A DNA stretch of 64,000 nt from Chrysoperla carnea (lineage: Eukaryota > Arthropoda > Insecta > Neuroptera > Chrysopidae), in assembly GCF_905475395.1 (NCBI RefSeq), contig NC_058337.1, positions 87,662,368 through 87,726,367 of the forward strand, read 5' to 3'. Each line of letters begins with the position of its first letter. The stretch's first letter is position 1. A program made the position numbers and the translations under genes. The notes under the pieces are model-generated. The model saw only the letters and a list, made by a program, of their open reading frames with translations, searched no databases and was not told the DNA's origin. This document shows, in pieces, positions 1 to 11,310 of the stretch.

Positions 1-111
1 GCTGAATATTGTATTCAACGAATGCCACCATATAAAGGACCAAATGCTGTACCTGGTGCTTTAGATTACATGTCATTCTCTACCGCACTTTATGGAGAAT
101 CCGATTTATAA
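1..111 (+). CDS. 3'-terminal coding exon of an unrecognised gene (5' part outside window)
   Basis: An open frame runs from base 1 to a TAA stop at 109-111 and encodes 36 residues (begins [20 protein letters not shown], ends [10 protein letters not shown]). The codons are more GC-balanced than the surrounding DNA, and the Pro/Gly/Tyr-rich composition looks like real protein, not chance AT-rich ORF. The sequence after the stop drops at once into AT-rich, stop-filled DNA, as expected of a 3' UTR. An AATAAA lies at 658-663 and is a possible but distant poly(A) signal. No splice acceptor is visible inside the window, so the exon starts upstream. I do not recognise the family, and assign no function. 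Confidence 0.6.
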   Translation, partial: AEYCIQRMPPYKGPNAVPGALDYMSFSTALYGESDL

Positions 112-3100
112 ACAATAACAACAAGGGAAAATTTCATTTCATTCACACATGTTTAAATGGTAAGATTCAAATTTTTGTTCATAGCGTATTCTGTTAATGT
201 TCTTTGCAAAAAATTGTAGTTACTCAATTGTAGTTACTCAATTTTTTGTTGGAGTTTTTTTGAAAAACATCGTGACCTTCGTTTTTGATTTATGTGTGGT
301 AATCAGATCTCTCTAATGATCGACGTCTGAGGAACCTTAAAGAAAGTACCTATATTTGACAAAGCACAAATTTTATTTGATAATTTTGTTTTCAGCTTTG
401 GAAAATTCATCACTGCGGAAAATCCGATCCGCAGCCAACAACATCCGATGAAAACAAAACTAGATAAACATTATTATTTTATAAAAAAGTACAATAATTA
501 GTTCAAAACTTTTCCTGGCCATTAATTTATTTACAACTAAGGACTAATTTCATTAAAATTTGAAACACAATTAAATTATACTAAATATTAATTTAAAACA
601 AAAATTATTGTATTAAAATAATATATAATATTTATGAAAACCAATTAATTATTTAAGAATAAAATTGACGATGTATAAAATATGATTCGATTATAAGAGG
701 TATGTTTTGTTTTTTTCTTAAATTTGTTGGGAATTTTGGAGAGTAGCAAATTTTTTAAATAAAATTTTGATTATTTTGTAAACGGCCTAAATATTTTTGG
801 AGGTACTTTGAAGTTAATTATTTTAGATAATAGCTTAGATATTATAAAATTGTATGCATTAGAAGCATCTTCTTAATATTATAAGTGAACACTTTTCCAT
901 CGAATTATAGAATAATACTTTAATAATTTTGTAAATCTATAAAGAAAATTGAAAAGAGATGAGACTTTTCCGTGTTTTCATTCTGAAAAGTACATAAACT
1001 AAATATGCATAAGGTAAGATCTAGAGTAAATTTATTATTTTTTATATGTATCTCTAGATATACATTTATAAAAATAATTTTTACTAAATTATATATTGTA
1101 TTAAGATTGTAATATGCAATAAGAAACTGACTTATGAAATTAATAAATTAGATAAAATTAAGATTAGCAAGTTTTTATTATATCAAGGTCTATTTACTCA
1201 GTAATAGATTTCAAACTACCTATTAAATATTTTAAAAATAATAATTTTCAAAATTTTAATTAAAGTTTGCTTTAAGTTTGGATTTTGTTTAATAAGATCT
1301 CGTGAACTTCTAGAATCACTCTCTCTAAAATCACTCTCTCTCTTTTTTAAAATTAACTCTATCTTGAACAAATTTATGTCTTCCATCAATTTAATCCGTA
1401 CTTTCTTCTAATATAAGCCGTGGAATATTATTTCAATATTGATGGATATGACCCCGTTTATGGTCAGAGCTTAATAAACAAAAAGTTAAATATTATACAA
1501 TTAACAAAAATTAATACGAATAATTGGTAATTATAATCGAATTATATTCTATCAAATTTTTACAATTTTTTTAATCTCAAAATTTGTTTAATTTAAAATA
1601 TTCTTTTATTGAGTATCTTCTTAAATGTTCATTGTAAATAAAATAATTTTTAATTTTTTTTTTCTGAATAAACTAATGTTGTGGCCATTGAAAATAATCT
1701 GGCTATCATGTTTATTTATTAATCCAAAATGGCTGCTTTATGATTTTTTTTAGTATACATGTGACTAAAGTTTCTAATCTCAAATTTGTGATAAAAATTT
1801 AAAAGCATAATTTTTTTTAAATTGTGAACCCTATACAGCTCGCCACAAAGATTTAAAAAAACCGCTATAGTTAAGAAAATTTTTCGTGTCCATAACATTA
1901 ATTATAAATAGTATTTCTTTTTTTTTTTTTAATTACATGTGTAATATATTTCGAAAAATATTTTATAATTCCAGTTTCAAGCATGATTTTTTTATATATC
2001 GTTGGGAAAACATATCAGAATTTAAAATTATGTGCCAAATTTGTAATACAGGAAGAAAAATTTATTGAGTGTGCCATGTAAAAAAAGAAATTTTTTAATT
2101 TTTGTACAACTAAAGAAAATTGAAAATATAAATTTATTACAGCAGATATATGAGATTTTTAAAGAAATAAACATCAAAGTTAATCAGATTTATTAATGAT
2201 CATACATATTTGTTGATGGTCTTGTTCATTTTTTTTTTTTTTTTTAATTCAAGGGCTTTGTTTAAAAGTTACCCGTCTCTCAATTTTATTACTTCGATTT
2301 ACCTTTCTTTACTAGTCATTACACAAGACAATCTTAAAACAAATAAAACAAAAAAAAAAAGATTTATTGAACTGTTTCATATATTTGCTCTTCTGCTGTA
2401 TAAGAAAGTGGTGTGCTCTATACTGTAAAATAATATCTATTATTTACTTAATCGTACAATTCCCACCGCTCTGTTTTATTTTTTCATTTCTTTTATTATC
2501 AAATTTTTATTTATTTATTACATATTTAGTTTCAAATTGAAACCTCTGTGTGAGATATACAATAAATTTATTATTTAGCGTTTTTAGAAAGTAAAAACAA
2601 AATAAAAATATACGTGAATTAATTTAAGGTCACAAATTTATTATATTTATTAAATTATTTTCAATTCGTATGTTCAATTTATATATATATTTAAAAAAAC
2701 ATTTTATGTGGCTTTAAAATATATTATTTTGAATTACGGCTTATTTTTTAAATAACACTTGTACAGCTTATATATGATCAGAGTGAATTATTTTAGGATT
2801 GGTTATTAAATATATTATAATATACAAAAAAAAAAACAATAATATATATTAATAATACTACCCTTATGTATACTAAAAATACCATGGAAATAATATACCT
2901 ATATTCCTAAAGTTGTGTTTTTAATTTCTTATCCGAACATCTATACCCACCACAAGACAAAAATTCGAGACATCCACACACCATCAAATTCACTGATATT
3001 CATGATAAATATTTATTATAGCTAAATCCTATTACAAATTAATCAACAATAGAAAAATGGCAAACAATTTTCATCTATTGTCTTACATGTAAACATTGTG

Positions 3101-3184
3101 GCGAGATGTGCTACTTGGATACTAGTCATAAATTGGCAGTAGTAGTTAACGCACCTTGACTAAAACTGATTATAACTCTTTCTA
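112..3184. other. AT-rich noncoding stretch (3' UTR then intergenic)
   Basis: Only short chance ORFs built on poly-T/poly-A tracts are present (for example at 1886-2068 and 2210-2428 on +). I see no conserved protein motif, RNA gene or repeat that recurs elsewhere in the window. The first few hundred bases are probably the 3' UTR of the exon at 1-111. Confidence 0.5.
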
Positions 3185-3360
3185 TTTTTTACTTCACAGT
3201 TCTTTCAAAATCGTTAGATTTTTAAAGAATTAACAGAAAAAAAACATTGGTTGTCAATAATAATTACTAATAATATTATTAATAATAATTAATAATGTTT
3301 TTTTTTTCTGTCAATTCTTTAAAAATCTAACGGTTCTGAAAAGACTGTGAAGTTAAAAAA
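3185..3360. repeat. Palindromic MITE-like element
   Basis: Two arms of about 65 bases are inverted copies of each other. The left arm (about 3185-3248) includes ACTTCACAGT and CGTTAGATTTTTAAAGAATT; the right arm (about 3294-3360) is its reverse complement with a few mismatches. They flank a roughly 45-base AT-only loop. The shape is that of a short nonautonomous inverted-repeat transposon or its remnant. I could not define a target-site duplication because both edges run into A/T tracts. Confidence 0.6.
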
Positions 3361-5110
3361 AAATAAATTTACATGCAAATCAAATAGACCTTTTAATTTC
3401 AGTTACGATTCATTATTGTTTCGTACAGACATTAATAAGTTGGGCAAAGAGACTAGATATTTGTTATTCATTTTATCACATTCGTTTTTTAACAAACTGT
3501 CAGAAACAAAAGTTAATCGCTTTTTAAAATGAAAAGGTCTATTATGTAGATTTTTACCCTAATTCCATAGACGATGAAAAAATTCCGTAGACTTACAGAA
3601 ATGTCCGTAGAGTTGAAAACACTAGCAGGAGGAGGTATCATATAGATGTGTATGGTATGAAATCTAATGCTAGTCCCACTTAGCATTGGTAAATGCAAAA
3701 CATTTATGCAATTTTGCTTGTTAGTTCAGCAATTATGAGAAATCGCTAAACGTTTTTCAGCTGTCTGCATAACGGAACTGCTTCTTTAACAACTAATGGT
3801 TATGTAAAACATTTGAGTCCGCAATCCATCTGCGACAAATATAACAGAACATATATACTTAATTTAAAAATAAACCGCCACAAACCTTCGCCACTTTTGC
3901 ATTAGTATACAAGTTGGCTAGGCATGCACAAGTAAAAAAAAAAACCCTAAAATTTGATGGTAATTTATTTAAACAAAAAACTTCAATGCAAATTTTCCTA
4001 CTTTCACTATATATATAGCTTAGCATACTATTTTCAAATTTTTTCCATTCCAATGCACGTAAAACCGTTCACTGATGCATGATGGTTCGTGAATTATAGC
4101 CAATAAGTATCTTCTTCGGAATAACAAAGAATAAGTACTTGTATTGTTTCCTACCACTATACGAACCCATTGTTAGTTTGTGATTGTATAAATTAGTCGT
4201 TTGATGGTGATAGGTAATTTTTTTTAAATATAAATTGTCATCAAACCATTAACTTATTCTGTCAAACACTATCCAACGATTGCAATATATACAAAATAGA
4301 TTATCGATAATAAATTTCAGTTTTCAGTTATTCAAATTATGCTTCAAATTCTTGGCATATGGTAGTATCATTTGAATATATAAAATAAAGCAAAATTTAC
4401 ATAATGAGTAATATCTATTTGGAAAATTATTTTTCTATGCGACAGCCGGAGGATTAAAAAAGAACTACGAAAGCAGACACAAACTGGATCTAAGCAGGTG
4501 TTTAATAAATAGATGGGTATTCAGGAATCATAGTAATTTGTAACAAAACTGTTCAAATGTATAAATGAACTTAGTTTTCATTCATAGCCTCCATATGATC
4601 ACTCTACTCTACGGCCGCCGCTAAGAGGGGTATATGTTTGTATTACAAACATATTTTATCAGACACCGACTCAGTTGCTTAGAAGTAAAAATTTTTTTAG
4701 TTTTACTGACTAACTTTTACTTGGGTTATGTCTGACCTGAAACATCCCTTCGTTATAATGTTATAAATTACTTATTGCAAACATTCCTGTTATTTAATTG
4801 GAACTTTGTAAATACTAATACTAAATAGTGCTGTAAAATTCACTATTTCAATGCTATTATTTTCTTATTTACCAATTTTTAACAAATGATCAACAATTCT
4901 TGTTTAGATTGTAATAAAGTGTGTTCTTATTCATAAATTACAGTTTAAAACATTACTAAATTAAAAATTGAGTGCAAGAACATACCATATAAATTCTGTT
5001 AATCGTGGTCAATGACTATGTGTGAGTTATATATCTATGTATGACACGAACATCGATGCATAAGGTTGTGAGCGAATAGTGTTAATTCTTATATATTAAA
5101 TATAGTAGAT
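3361..5110. other. Noncoding stretch
   Basis: No supported gene. Short ORFs at 3347-3532 (+), 3513-3698 (-) and 3859-4053 (-) show no recognisable domain. A small GC-rich patch (CTACGGCCGCCGCTAAG) lies at about 4608-4624 in otherwise AT-rich DNA; I cannot assign it a role. Confidence 0.4.
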
Positions 5111-5299
5111 ATAATTCTTTGGACGCTCTCTTTGACGCCATTATTGGTGTTGTAATAGATCGTTCTACATCTCCGCTAGAATATTCTATCTTCAACATAG
5201 CAAGTTTGTTAAATAATATATTTCAAACGTTTAATAAAATATTTTAAGTGTACCAAGAATAATTAATTAAGAATTTCGTGTGGAAATTTTTAAATAAAG
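5111..5299 (+). other. Possible 5' noncoding exon of nonA
   Basis: This stretch is less AT-rich than its surroundings and ends in a strong splice donor, AAAG|GTAAGT, with the intron starting at 5300. The next strong + strand gene is nonA, whose coding exon is preceded at about 14563 by a pyrimidine-rich tract and an AG just before the ATG. A first noncoding exon joined across a 9.3 kb intron is therefore plausible. The exon's 5' edge is not visible to me and the link to nonA is inference. It could be a chance donor or belong to another transcript. Confidence 0.3.
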
Positions 5300-7070
5300 G
5301 TAAGTTAAATTTTTTTTAAGTATTCAAGTTCTAATTTTATAGATTTTTCCAGTATTCAACTTAGAATATTACTTTCCGTTTTTAGTACTTTATTATCAAT
5401 ATTACTATTAAGTTATTTAAATTTTTTTTACATTTGGGTAAAAATTATTGACGTTAATAATTAAATATATCAAACTAATTAACTCTAAAGTAACAAAATC
5501 TGGAATTGTAATAGCCGGTTTGCTATTTTAGATCAGATCCGGCGACTTTTTATAGTTTTATCTTTCTAAAAAATGTTATCTCTAATCGATAAACATAGCA
5601 TAGCATCCATTACCGTGCTATTGTTACATGGACATTTCAAGACGTCAATTCAAAATGGCGTTTTACTTATGCCTACGTATTCTATTTTTTTTATGAACAA
5701 ATCATCTTCGATAACATTCAAATTGAGTGTTTGGTTGGAACATTTATCTTAAAATTAATTCAGGTATTGATTTAGATTGATAAACGTTTAATTTTTCTTT
5801 ATTGATTTGCTGATTAACAGTTAATATAGACAAAAACGTTTCAGCCATGTAATTCGAAACAATTACCAATATTGAATTTAATGTTTGTTTTATTTATTTC
5901 ATTCAAAAGTGTAAATAGGTTTTTAATAAATTATCAATTTTTTGAGAGATAATAATGTATGCAATTCTGGATAATGGCAGGATTATTTTGTAGTATCGAC
6001 GTAAAATAAATGGTAATAACTTCTGCGACAAATCTTCAATACTAGAAGATGTAATAACTGCATGTCTACGCTTCGTAATGCGTTAATTTATGAACATTGG
6101 TAAAATTGTGCATAAAATAGGCTTTCGAAATAATATCTTATATTATTGGTATCTATATAGTAAAAATCAATTTCGTCAAATTCAATGACCTTGTTTATGG
6201 TGTTGTCTCGAGATCAATGTCCTGATGAATTTATGAAATACATATTCTTATTTGTCTATGATTGAAATGGATGTATAATTATATATTAAAATCATAACAT
6301 GAATATTTATAAAAATTTTTGAGGCATATGATGTGAGTCAACTAATTAGACTATATACCCGTGGACAAGTTGGATTTTATGGATGCAATATTTCCAGATT
6401 TTTCCAAGATGGTCCTTGAGTGTGTTTTGCCAACCAAAAGTTAGACAAAAAACTTTTAACTGAAAAAATACATAGATTTTTTTTAAATGAAACAATTTAA
6501 GGGTGATCCGGGATGTATTTAAAATTAAGTTACAATTTTTGTTTGTTTATTAAGACACTTTTACGTTTATTATCATGATAATCTAAAAACATTAATAAGA
6601 TGAAAAAGAGAATATTAATTTTTTAAAAGAGTTTCAAATCGCTGAACAAAATTATTGATTATTTTAAAACAACAAAAAATAATTGTCTTTTCGTAATTTT
6701 AGCCGCTTCTGTTAGTAGTTAGTATCAACTTATACGTTCTTTTAACGTACTCCTGAAATAAATATATTTAAATTATTCTTCAAATGCCTATATTTTGGAT
6801 TTCAACCATAAATTTTTGTTTACTAAATAACTGAAATATTTCTTGTCTTAATTTTTTCTCTATTTCTGAAACAAGAAAAAAGTTCTTTCTAAATAAATTG
6901 CCCTTACATATCATTCTTTAGACGAAGGAGTGATGACGAGTGGTGTCATGGTAAAATGTTTTTTTTTTTTGTATCCGATACTGTTACAAGTTTTGTTTGT
7001 GATAAACGATTATATTTTAATGGATAGAATCCAATAATATACTGAAATAGTACCTAAATAATACATTTAA
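5300..7070. other. Noncoding stretch (putative nonA 5' intron, first part)
   Basis: AT-rich, with no ORF of interest and no repeat matching others in the window. If the candidate donor at 5300 is real, this is intron. Confidence 0.35.
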
Positions 7071-7213
7071 AAAAAAAGTAATTCTGATTCGAAACGCCTG
7101 TTTCCGGAGCATCATTTCTAATGAAAGAAGCTTGAATTTAAAAAAATAATAATAATCTGAAACTCCTATTTCCGGGTGGAGCACCTTTTCTAATAAAAAA
7201 TGCTTTAATTTTT
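7071..7213 (+). repeat. Two diverged tandem copies of a ~72-bp unit
   Basis: TTCGAAACGCCTGTTTCCGG and the following bases (about 7085-7145) recur as TCTGAAACTCCTATTTCCGG (about 7157-7213). The shared order is a CCGG block, then GAGCA, TTTCTAAT(G/A)AA and a TTTAAATAATAA tail. The copies differ by point changes and a small indel, so the duplication is old. It lies about 380 bp before the foldback element and shares no sequence with it. Confidence 0.6.
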
Positions 7214-7647
7214 TTTAAATAATAACTGATTCAGCTTTAAAATGTATATTAGCCATTTTCTTGCCAATCAAAAGAAAAAGCGCTAATTATCATTTCCAAT
7301 TACTTCTTAATAAATCAATTAAAGCTGTTTAACAGCTTTTTTTAGAAACTATAATTTAAAGAACACGAATATTCGCTTCTTTTTTTTTTATTGCGGTGTG
7401 CCTAGTTGGAAAGTGCTTAATATTTTGCTAAACCAATTTTGAAAAATTTTTCGTATGGTTCATTTTGAGTGAGTTTTTAAGTGAAAAAGATTATTTCAGT
7501 CAATGGGTGTTACCACATATTTACTCACAAAATATGTTACAAATTTTGGAAACTTACTAAAAATGTATGACAGGCAGATGGCTTAAACAAAATGTAACTG
7601 AAGTTTCAACTAGTTATTAACTGAAAATTATATAAAAAAAAAAGTAG

Positions 7648-9303
7648 GCCGCCGTCCACTTTTTTGGCTAAAAAATGATTCTTTATAATGTACTGAATAA
7701 AAAAGTATAAGGCCATTTTAGAATTCAAGGAAAGGAACACCCCCTCAGGGGACATGTAACTTATTCACTTCGGCCGTCCACCGATTTTTTCAAAAAATGA
7801 TTCCTTATAATGTACTGAATAAAAAAGTATAAGGTCATTTTAGAATTCAAGGAAAGGAACACCCCCCCAGGGGACTTTGAAAATTTTTTACATATACATA
7901 AAAGTGACCCTTATTCACTTCGGCCGTCCACCGATTTTCTCAAAAAATGATTCCTTATAATGTACTGATGAAAAAGTATAAGGTCATTTTAGAATTCAAG
8001 GAAAGGAACACCCCCCCCCCCAGGGGACTTTGAAAATTTTGTACATATACATAACTGACCCTTATTCACTTCGGCCGTCCACCGATTTTCTCAAAAAATG
8101 ATTCCTTATAATGTACTGATGAAAAAGTATAAGGTCATTTTAAAATTCAAGGAAAGGAACACCCCCCCAGGGGACTTTGAAAATTTTGTACATATACATA
8201 AAACTGACCCTTATTCACTTCGGCCGTCCACCGATTTTCTCAAAAAATGATTCCTAATAATGTACTGATGAAAAAGTATAAGGTCATTTTAAAATTCAAG
8301 GAAAGGAACACCCCCTCAGGGCACTTTGAAAATTTTTTACATATACATAAAACTGACCCTTATTCACTTCGGCCGTCCACCGATTTTCTCAAAAAATGAT
8401 TCCTTATAATGTACTGAATAAAAAAGTATAGGTCATTTTAGAATTCAAGGAAAGGAACACCCCCTCAGGGCACATTGAAAATTTTTTACATATACATAAA
8501 ACTGACCCTTATTCACTTCGGCCGTCCACCGATTTTCTCAAAAAATGATTCCTAATAATGTACTGATGAAAAAGTATAAGGTCATTTTAAAATTCAAGGA
8601 AAGGAACACTCCCTCAGGGCACTTTGAAAATTTTTTACATATACATAAAACTGACCCTTATTCACTTCGGCCGTCCACCGATTTTCTCAAAAAATGATTC
8701 CTTATAATGTACTGAATAAAAAAGTATAGATCATTTTAGAATTCAAGGAAAGGAACACCCCCTCAGGGCACATTGAAAATTTTTTACATATACATAAAAC
8801 TGACCCTTATTCCCTTCGGCCGTCCACCGATTTTCTCAAAAAATGATTCCTAATAATGTACTGATGAAAAAGTATAAGGTCATTTTAAAATTCAAGGAAA
8901 GGAACACTCCCTCAGGGCACTTTGAAAATTTTTTACATATACATAAAACTGACCCTTATTCACTTCGGCCGTCCACCGATTTTCTCAAAAAATGATTCCT
9001 TATAATGTACTGATGAAAAAGTATAAGGTCATTTTAAAATTCAAGGAAAGGAACACCCCCCCAGGGGACTTTGAAAATTTTGTACATATACATAAAACTG
9101 ACCCTTATTCACTTCGGCCGTCCACCGATTTTCTCAAAAAATGATTCCTAATAATGTACTGATGAAAAAGTATAAGGTCATTTTAAAATTCAAGGAAAGG
9201 AACACCCCCTCAGGGCACTTTGAAAATTTTTTACATATACATAAAACTGACCCTTATTCACTTCGGCCGTCCACCGATTTTCTCAAAAAATGATTCCTTA
9301 TAA
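7648..9303 (+). repeat. Left arm: about 12 tandem copies of a 149-bp unit
   Basis: Counting from the motif CGGCCGTCCACCGATTTT, copies start at 7771, 7921, 8072, 8221, 8370, 8519, 8668, 8817, 8966, 9115 and 9264. A shorter edge copy begins at about 7648. Spacing is 149 bp for nearly all pairs (150, 151, then 149). Each unit contains the core, ATGATTCCT(T/A)ATAATGTACTG, a GGAAAGGAACAC block, a C-rich run of variable length, and ACATATACATAAAACTGACC. The first spacing is about 27 bases short owing to a deletion near 7760. Variation in the C run (for example CCCCCCCCCC near 8011) is what replication slippage would give. Confidence 0.9.
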
Positions 9304-9321
9304 TGTTGATAATAAGTTAGA

Positions 9322-10062
9322 AAATCGGTGGACGGCGGAAGTGAATAAGGGTCAGTTTCATGTATATGTAAAAAAATTTCTAAGTCCCCTGAGGGGGTGT
9401 TCCTTTCTTTGAATTCTAAAATGACCTTATACTTTTTTATTCAGTACATTATAAGGAATCATTTTTTGAAAAAATCGGTGGACGGCGGAGATCATTATTC
9501 AGTTATGTATAGGTAGAAAATTTTCTAAGTCCCCTGAGGGGGTGTTCCTTTCTTTGAATTCTAAAATGACCTTATACTTTTTTATTCAGTACATTATAAG
9601 GAATCATTTTTTGAAAAAATCGGTGGACGGCGGAGATCATTATTCAGTTATGTATATGTAAAAAATTTTCTAAGTCCCCTGAGGGGGTGTTCCTTTCCTT
9701 GAATTCTAAAATGACCTTATACTTTTTTATTCAGTACATTATAAGGAATCATTTTTTGAAAAAATCGGTGGACGGCGGAGATCATTATTCAGTTATGTAT
9801 ATGTAGAAAATTTTCTAAGTCCCCTGAGGGGGTGTTCCTTTCTTTGAATTCTAAAATGACCTTATACTTTTTTATTCAGTACATTATAAGGAATCATTTT
9901 TTGAAAAAATCGGTGGACGGCGGAGATCATTATTCAGTTATGTATATGTAAAAAATTTTCTAAGTCCCCTGAGGGGGTGTTCCTTTCCTTGAATTCTAAA
10001 ATGACCTTATACTTTTTTATTCAGTACATTATAAAGAATCATTTTTTAGCCAAAAAAGTGGA
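9322..10062 (-). repeat. Right arm: five to six inverted copies of a 145-150 bp unit
   Basis: The reverse-complement core CGGTGGACGGCGGA starts at 9326, 9476, 9621, 9766 and 9911, and a terminal variant lies at about 10050. The spacings are 150, then 145 three times. Units in this arm carry GGCGGAGATCATTATTCAGT, whereas left-arm units carry the equivalent of GGCCGAAGTGAATAAGGGTC. Only the unit next to the centre (9326) has the left-arm type of spacer. The arms have therefore been homogenised separately. Confidence 0.9.
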
Positions 10063-10132
10063 CGGCGGCCTACTTTTTTTTTTTATAATTTTCAGTTAAT
10101 AACTAGTTGAAACTTCAGTTACATTAAACAAA

Positions 10133-10976
10133 CAACTTAACGTTGAACTTTAAATACTTGTTTCATATACGAGACATACATTTTCTTCTGGAAAAACCTT
10201 GACAAGTCATGGGATGTTGAATAATTTTGGTTTTTTCATAGAAACTCATGAATATTTAAAAAAAAAATTTAATCATAATATATATTTAATGTCAGTTAAC
10301 GTATCATATATCGATCGCTGACTTTTGTTACACTCTGAATTTTGTCTAGTTAGCTCATTTTAATATCAATATCTTATTTTTTTACCTTCATTCCTGTATG
10401 ACCATTTTGCCAATTCCAACAGAATTCGTAGCGTTTTTTTCTTGAAAATAAAAACTTATACTTAAAACATTTTTCTATCAAAAATATTAATACAAAGCTC
10501 AATAATAAACGCCATTAAAATAGGCTAAATTTTTTAGCCCATTTTTCCCTTTACTAGTAGGACATTTTTAATCATTTCTGTAATTTGTGACGTTAGCCGA
10601 AAGTAATATAATAAGGTTTTATAATTATGACATTTATCATTGAAGATACTTTTATTTTGATGAACATTAAATTAAGGGAACAAAATTTATTTTAATATCT
10701 ATGTCTGAATTGATTGATGATTTTTTTTCTGTATTTCTTATAAACTGAAAAGTTATTACAAAACATCATATATAGGTTATTGAAGAGACGAAGTGTACAT
10801 TTTTACTATATAATTACCTTGTGCTAGGCAAATAGAATTCTTCAATTTTATATATATCATATCCTGATACATTAAATCTACAAAGGCTGCTTCCTTTTCC
10901 ATAAATATAAGAAAATCTATTAATATTATTAACTTGATCTTTTTCAAGTGTCAGAATAAAAATACTTATTAACCCC
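10133..10976. other. Noncoding stretch
   Basis: AT-rich; I see no gene, RNA or recurring repeat here. Confidence 0.4.
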
Positions 10977-11310
10977 CGCCCCCTATCAAAAAAAAGATAT
11001 AAGTTTGATTGCTATGTGTGTCTGTCTGTCTGTGGCATCGTAGCGCCTAAATGGATGAACCGATTTTTATTTTTTTTTGTTTCGTTTGAATGGTAATTTA
11101 ATGCAGAGTGTTCTCAGCTATATTTCAAGTACGAGTTCAGGGTTCCGTACCCAGAACAACTAAAACATAGGCGATGATCCTCAAAATCGGTTCAGTTTGG
11201 AGAAGCCTCTAAGAAAAAAGGTAATTTAATGAAGAGTATTCTTTAGATATGTTTTAAGTGCGAGTTTAGAGTTCTGTACCCGATAAATTTATCGGGGAAT
11301 TTTTAAATAT
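10977..11310 (+). repeat. Interspersed repeat, copy 1 of a family also at 63022 and (fragment) 36600
   Basis: It starts in a C-rich block (CCCCCGCCCCCTATC), then TATAAGTTTGATTGCTATGT, TGTGTCTGTCTGTCTGTGG, a TCGTAGCGCCTAAATGGATG block, AACCGATTTT, and two diverged copies of GGTAATTTAATG...GTGTTCT...TTCAAGT. The same order of blocks recurs at 63022-63335 in the same orientation. I recall similar GTCTGTCTGTGG...GATGAACCGATTT blocks as very common in insect genomes, but cannot check this. It contains no ORF, so it is probably a nonautonomous or decayed element. Confidence 0.75.

Larger units (their letters stand above)
7583..10132. mobile_element. Foldback-type DNA transposon with tandem-repeat arms and perfect target-site duplication
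   Basis: The element runs 7592-10123/10124. Its termini are inverted copies: the left end ATGTAACTGAAGTTTCAACT is repeated as reverse complement at the right end, and the match continues through about 150 bases with very few differences. It is bordered by the same 9 bases, TTAAACAAA, at 7583-7591 and 10124-10132; the last terminal base is ambiguous, so the duplication is 8 or 9 bp. The interior consists of tandem 145-149 bp repeats, in forward orientation on the left and inverted on the right, meeting at about 9303-9321. There is no ORF. Long repeat-built inverted arms with 9-bp duplications are known from Foldback elements, which are related to Mutator-like transposons. That class assignment is inference from structure alone. 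The clean duplication and near-identical ends suggest a recent insertion. Confidence 0.85.

Noticed and set aside
2210-2428. Plus-strand ORF of 72 codons
   Set aside because: Its length comes from poly-T and poly-A tracts (runs of Phe and Lys); no motif.
7648-10062. CRISPR array or centromeric satellite
   Set aside because: CRISPR is excluded by the eukaryotic context and 149-bp units without unique spacers. A satellite is unlikely because the array is short, inverted at its centre and bounded by transposon-like ends with a target duplication.
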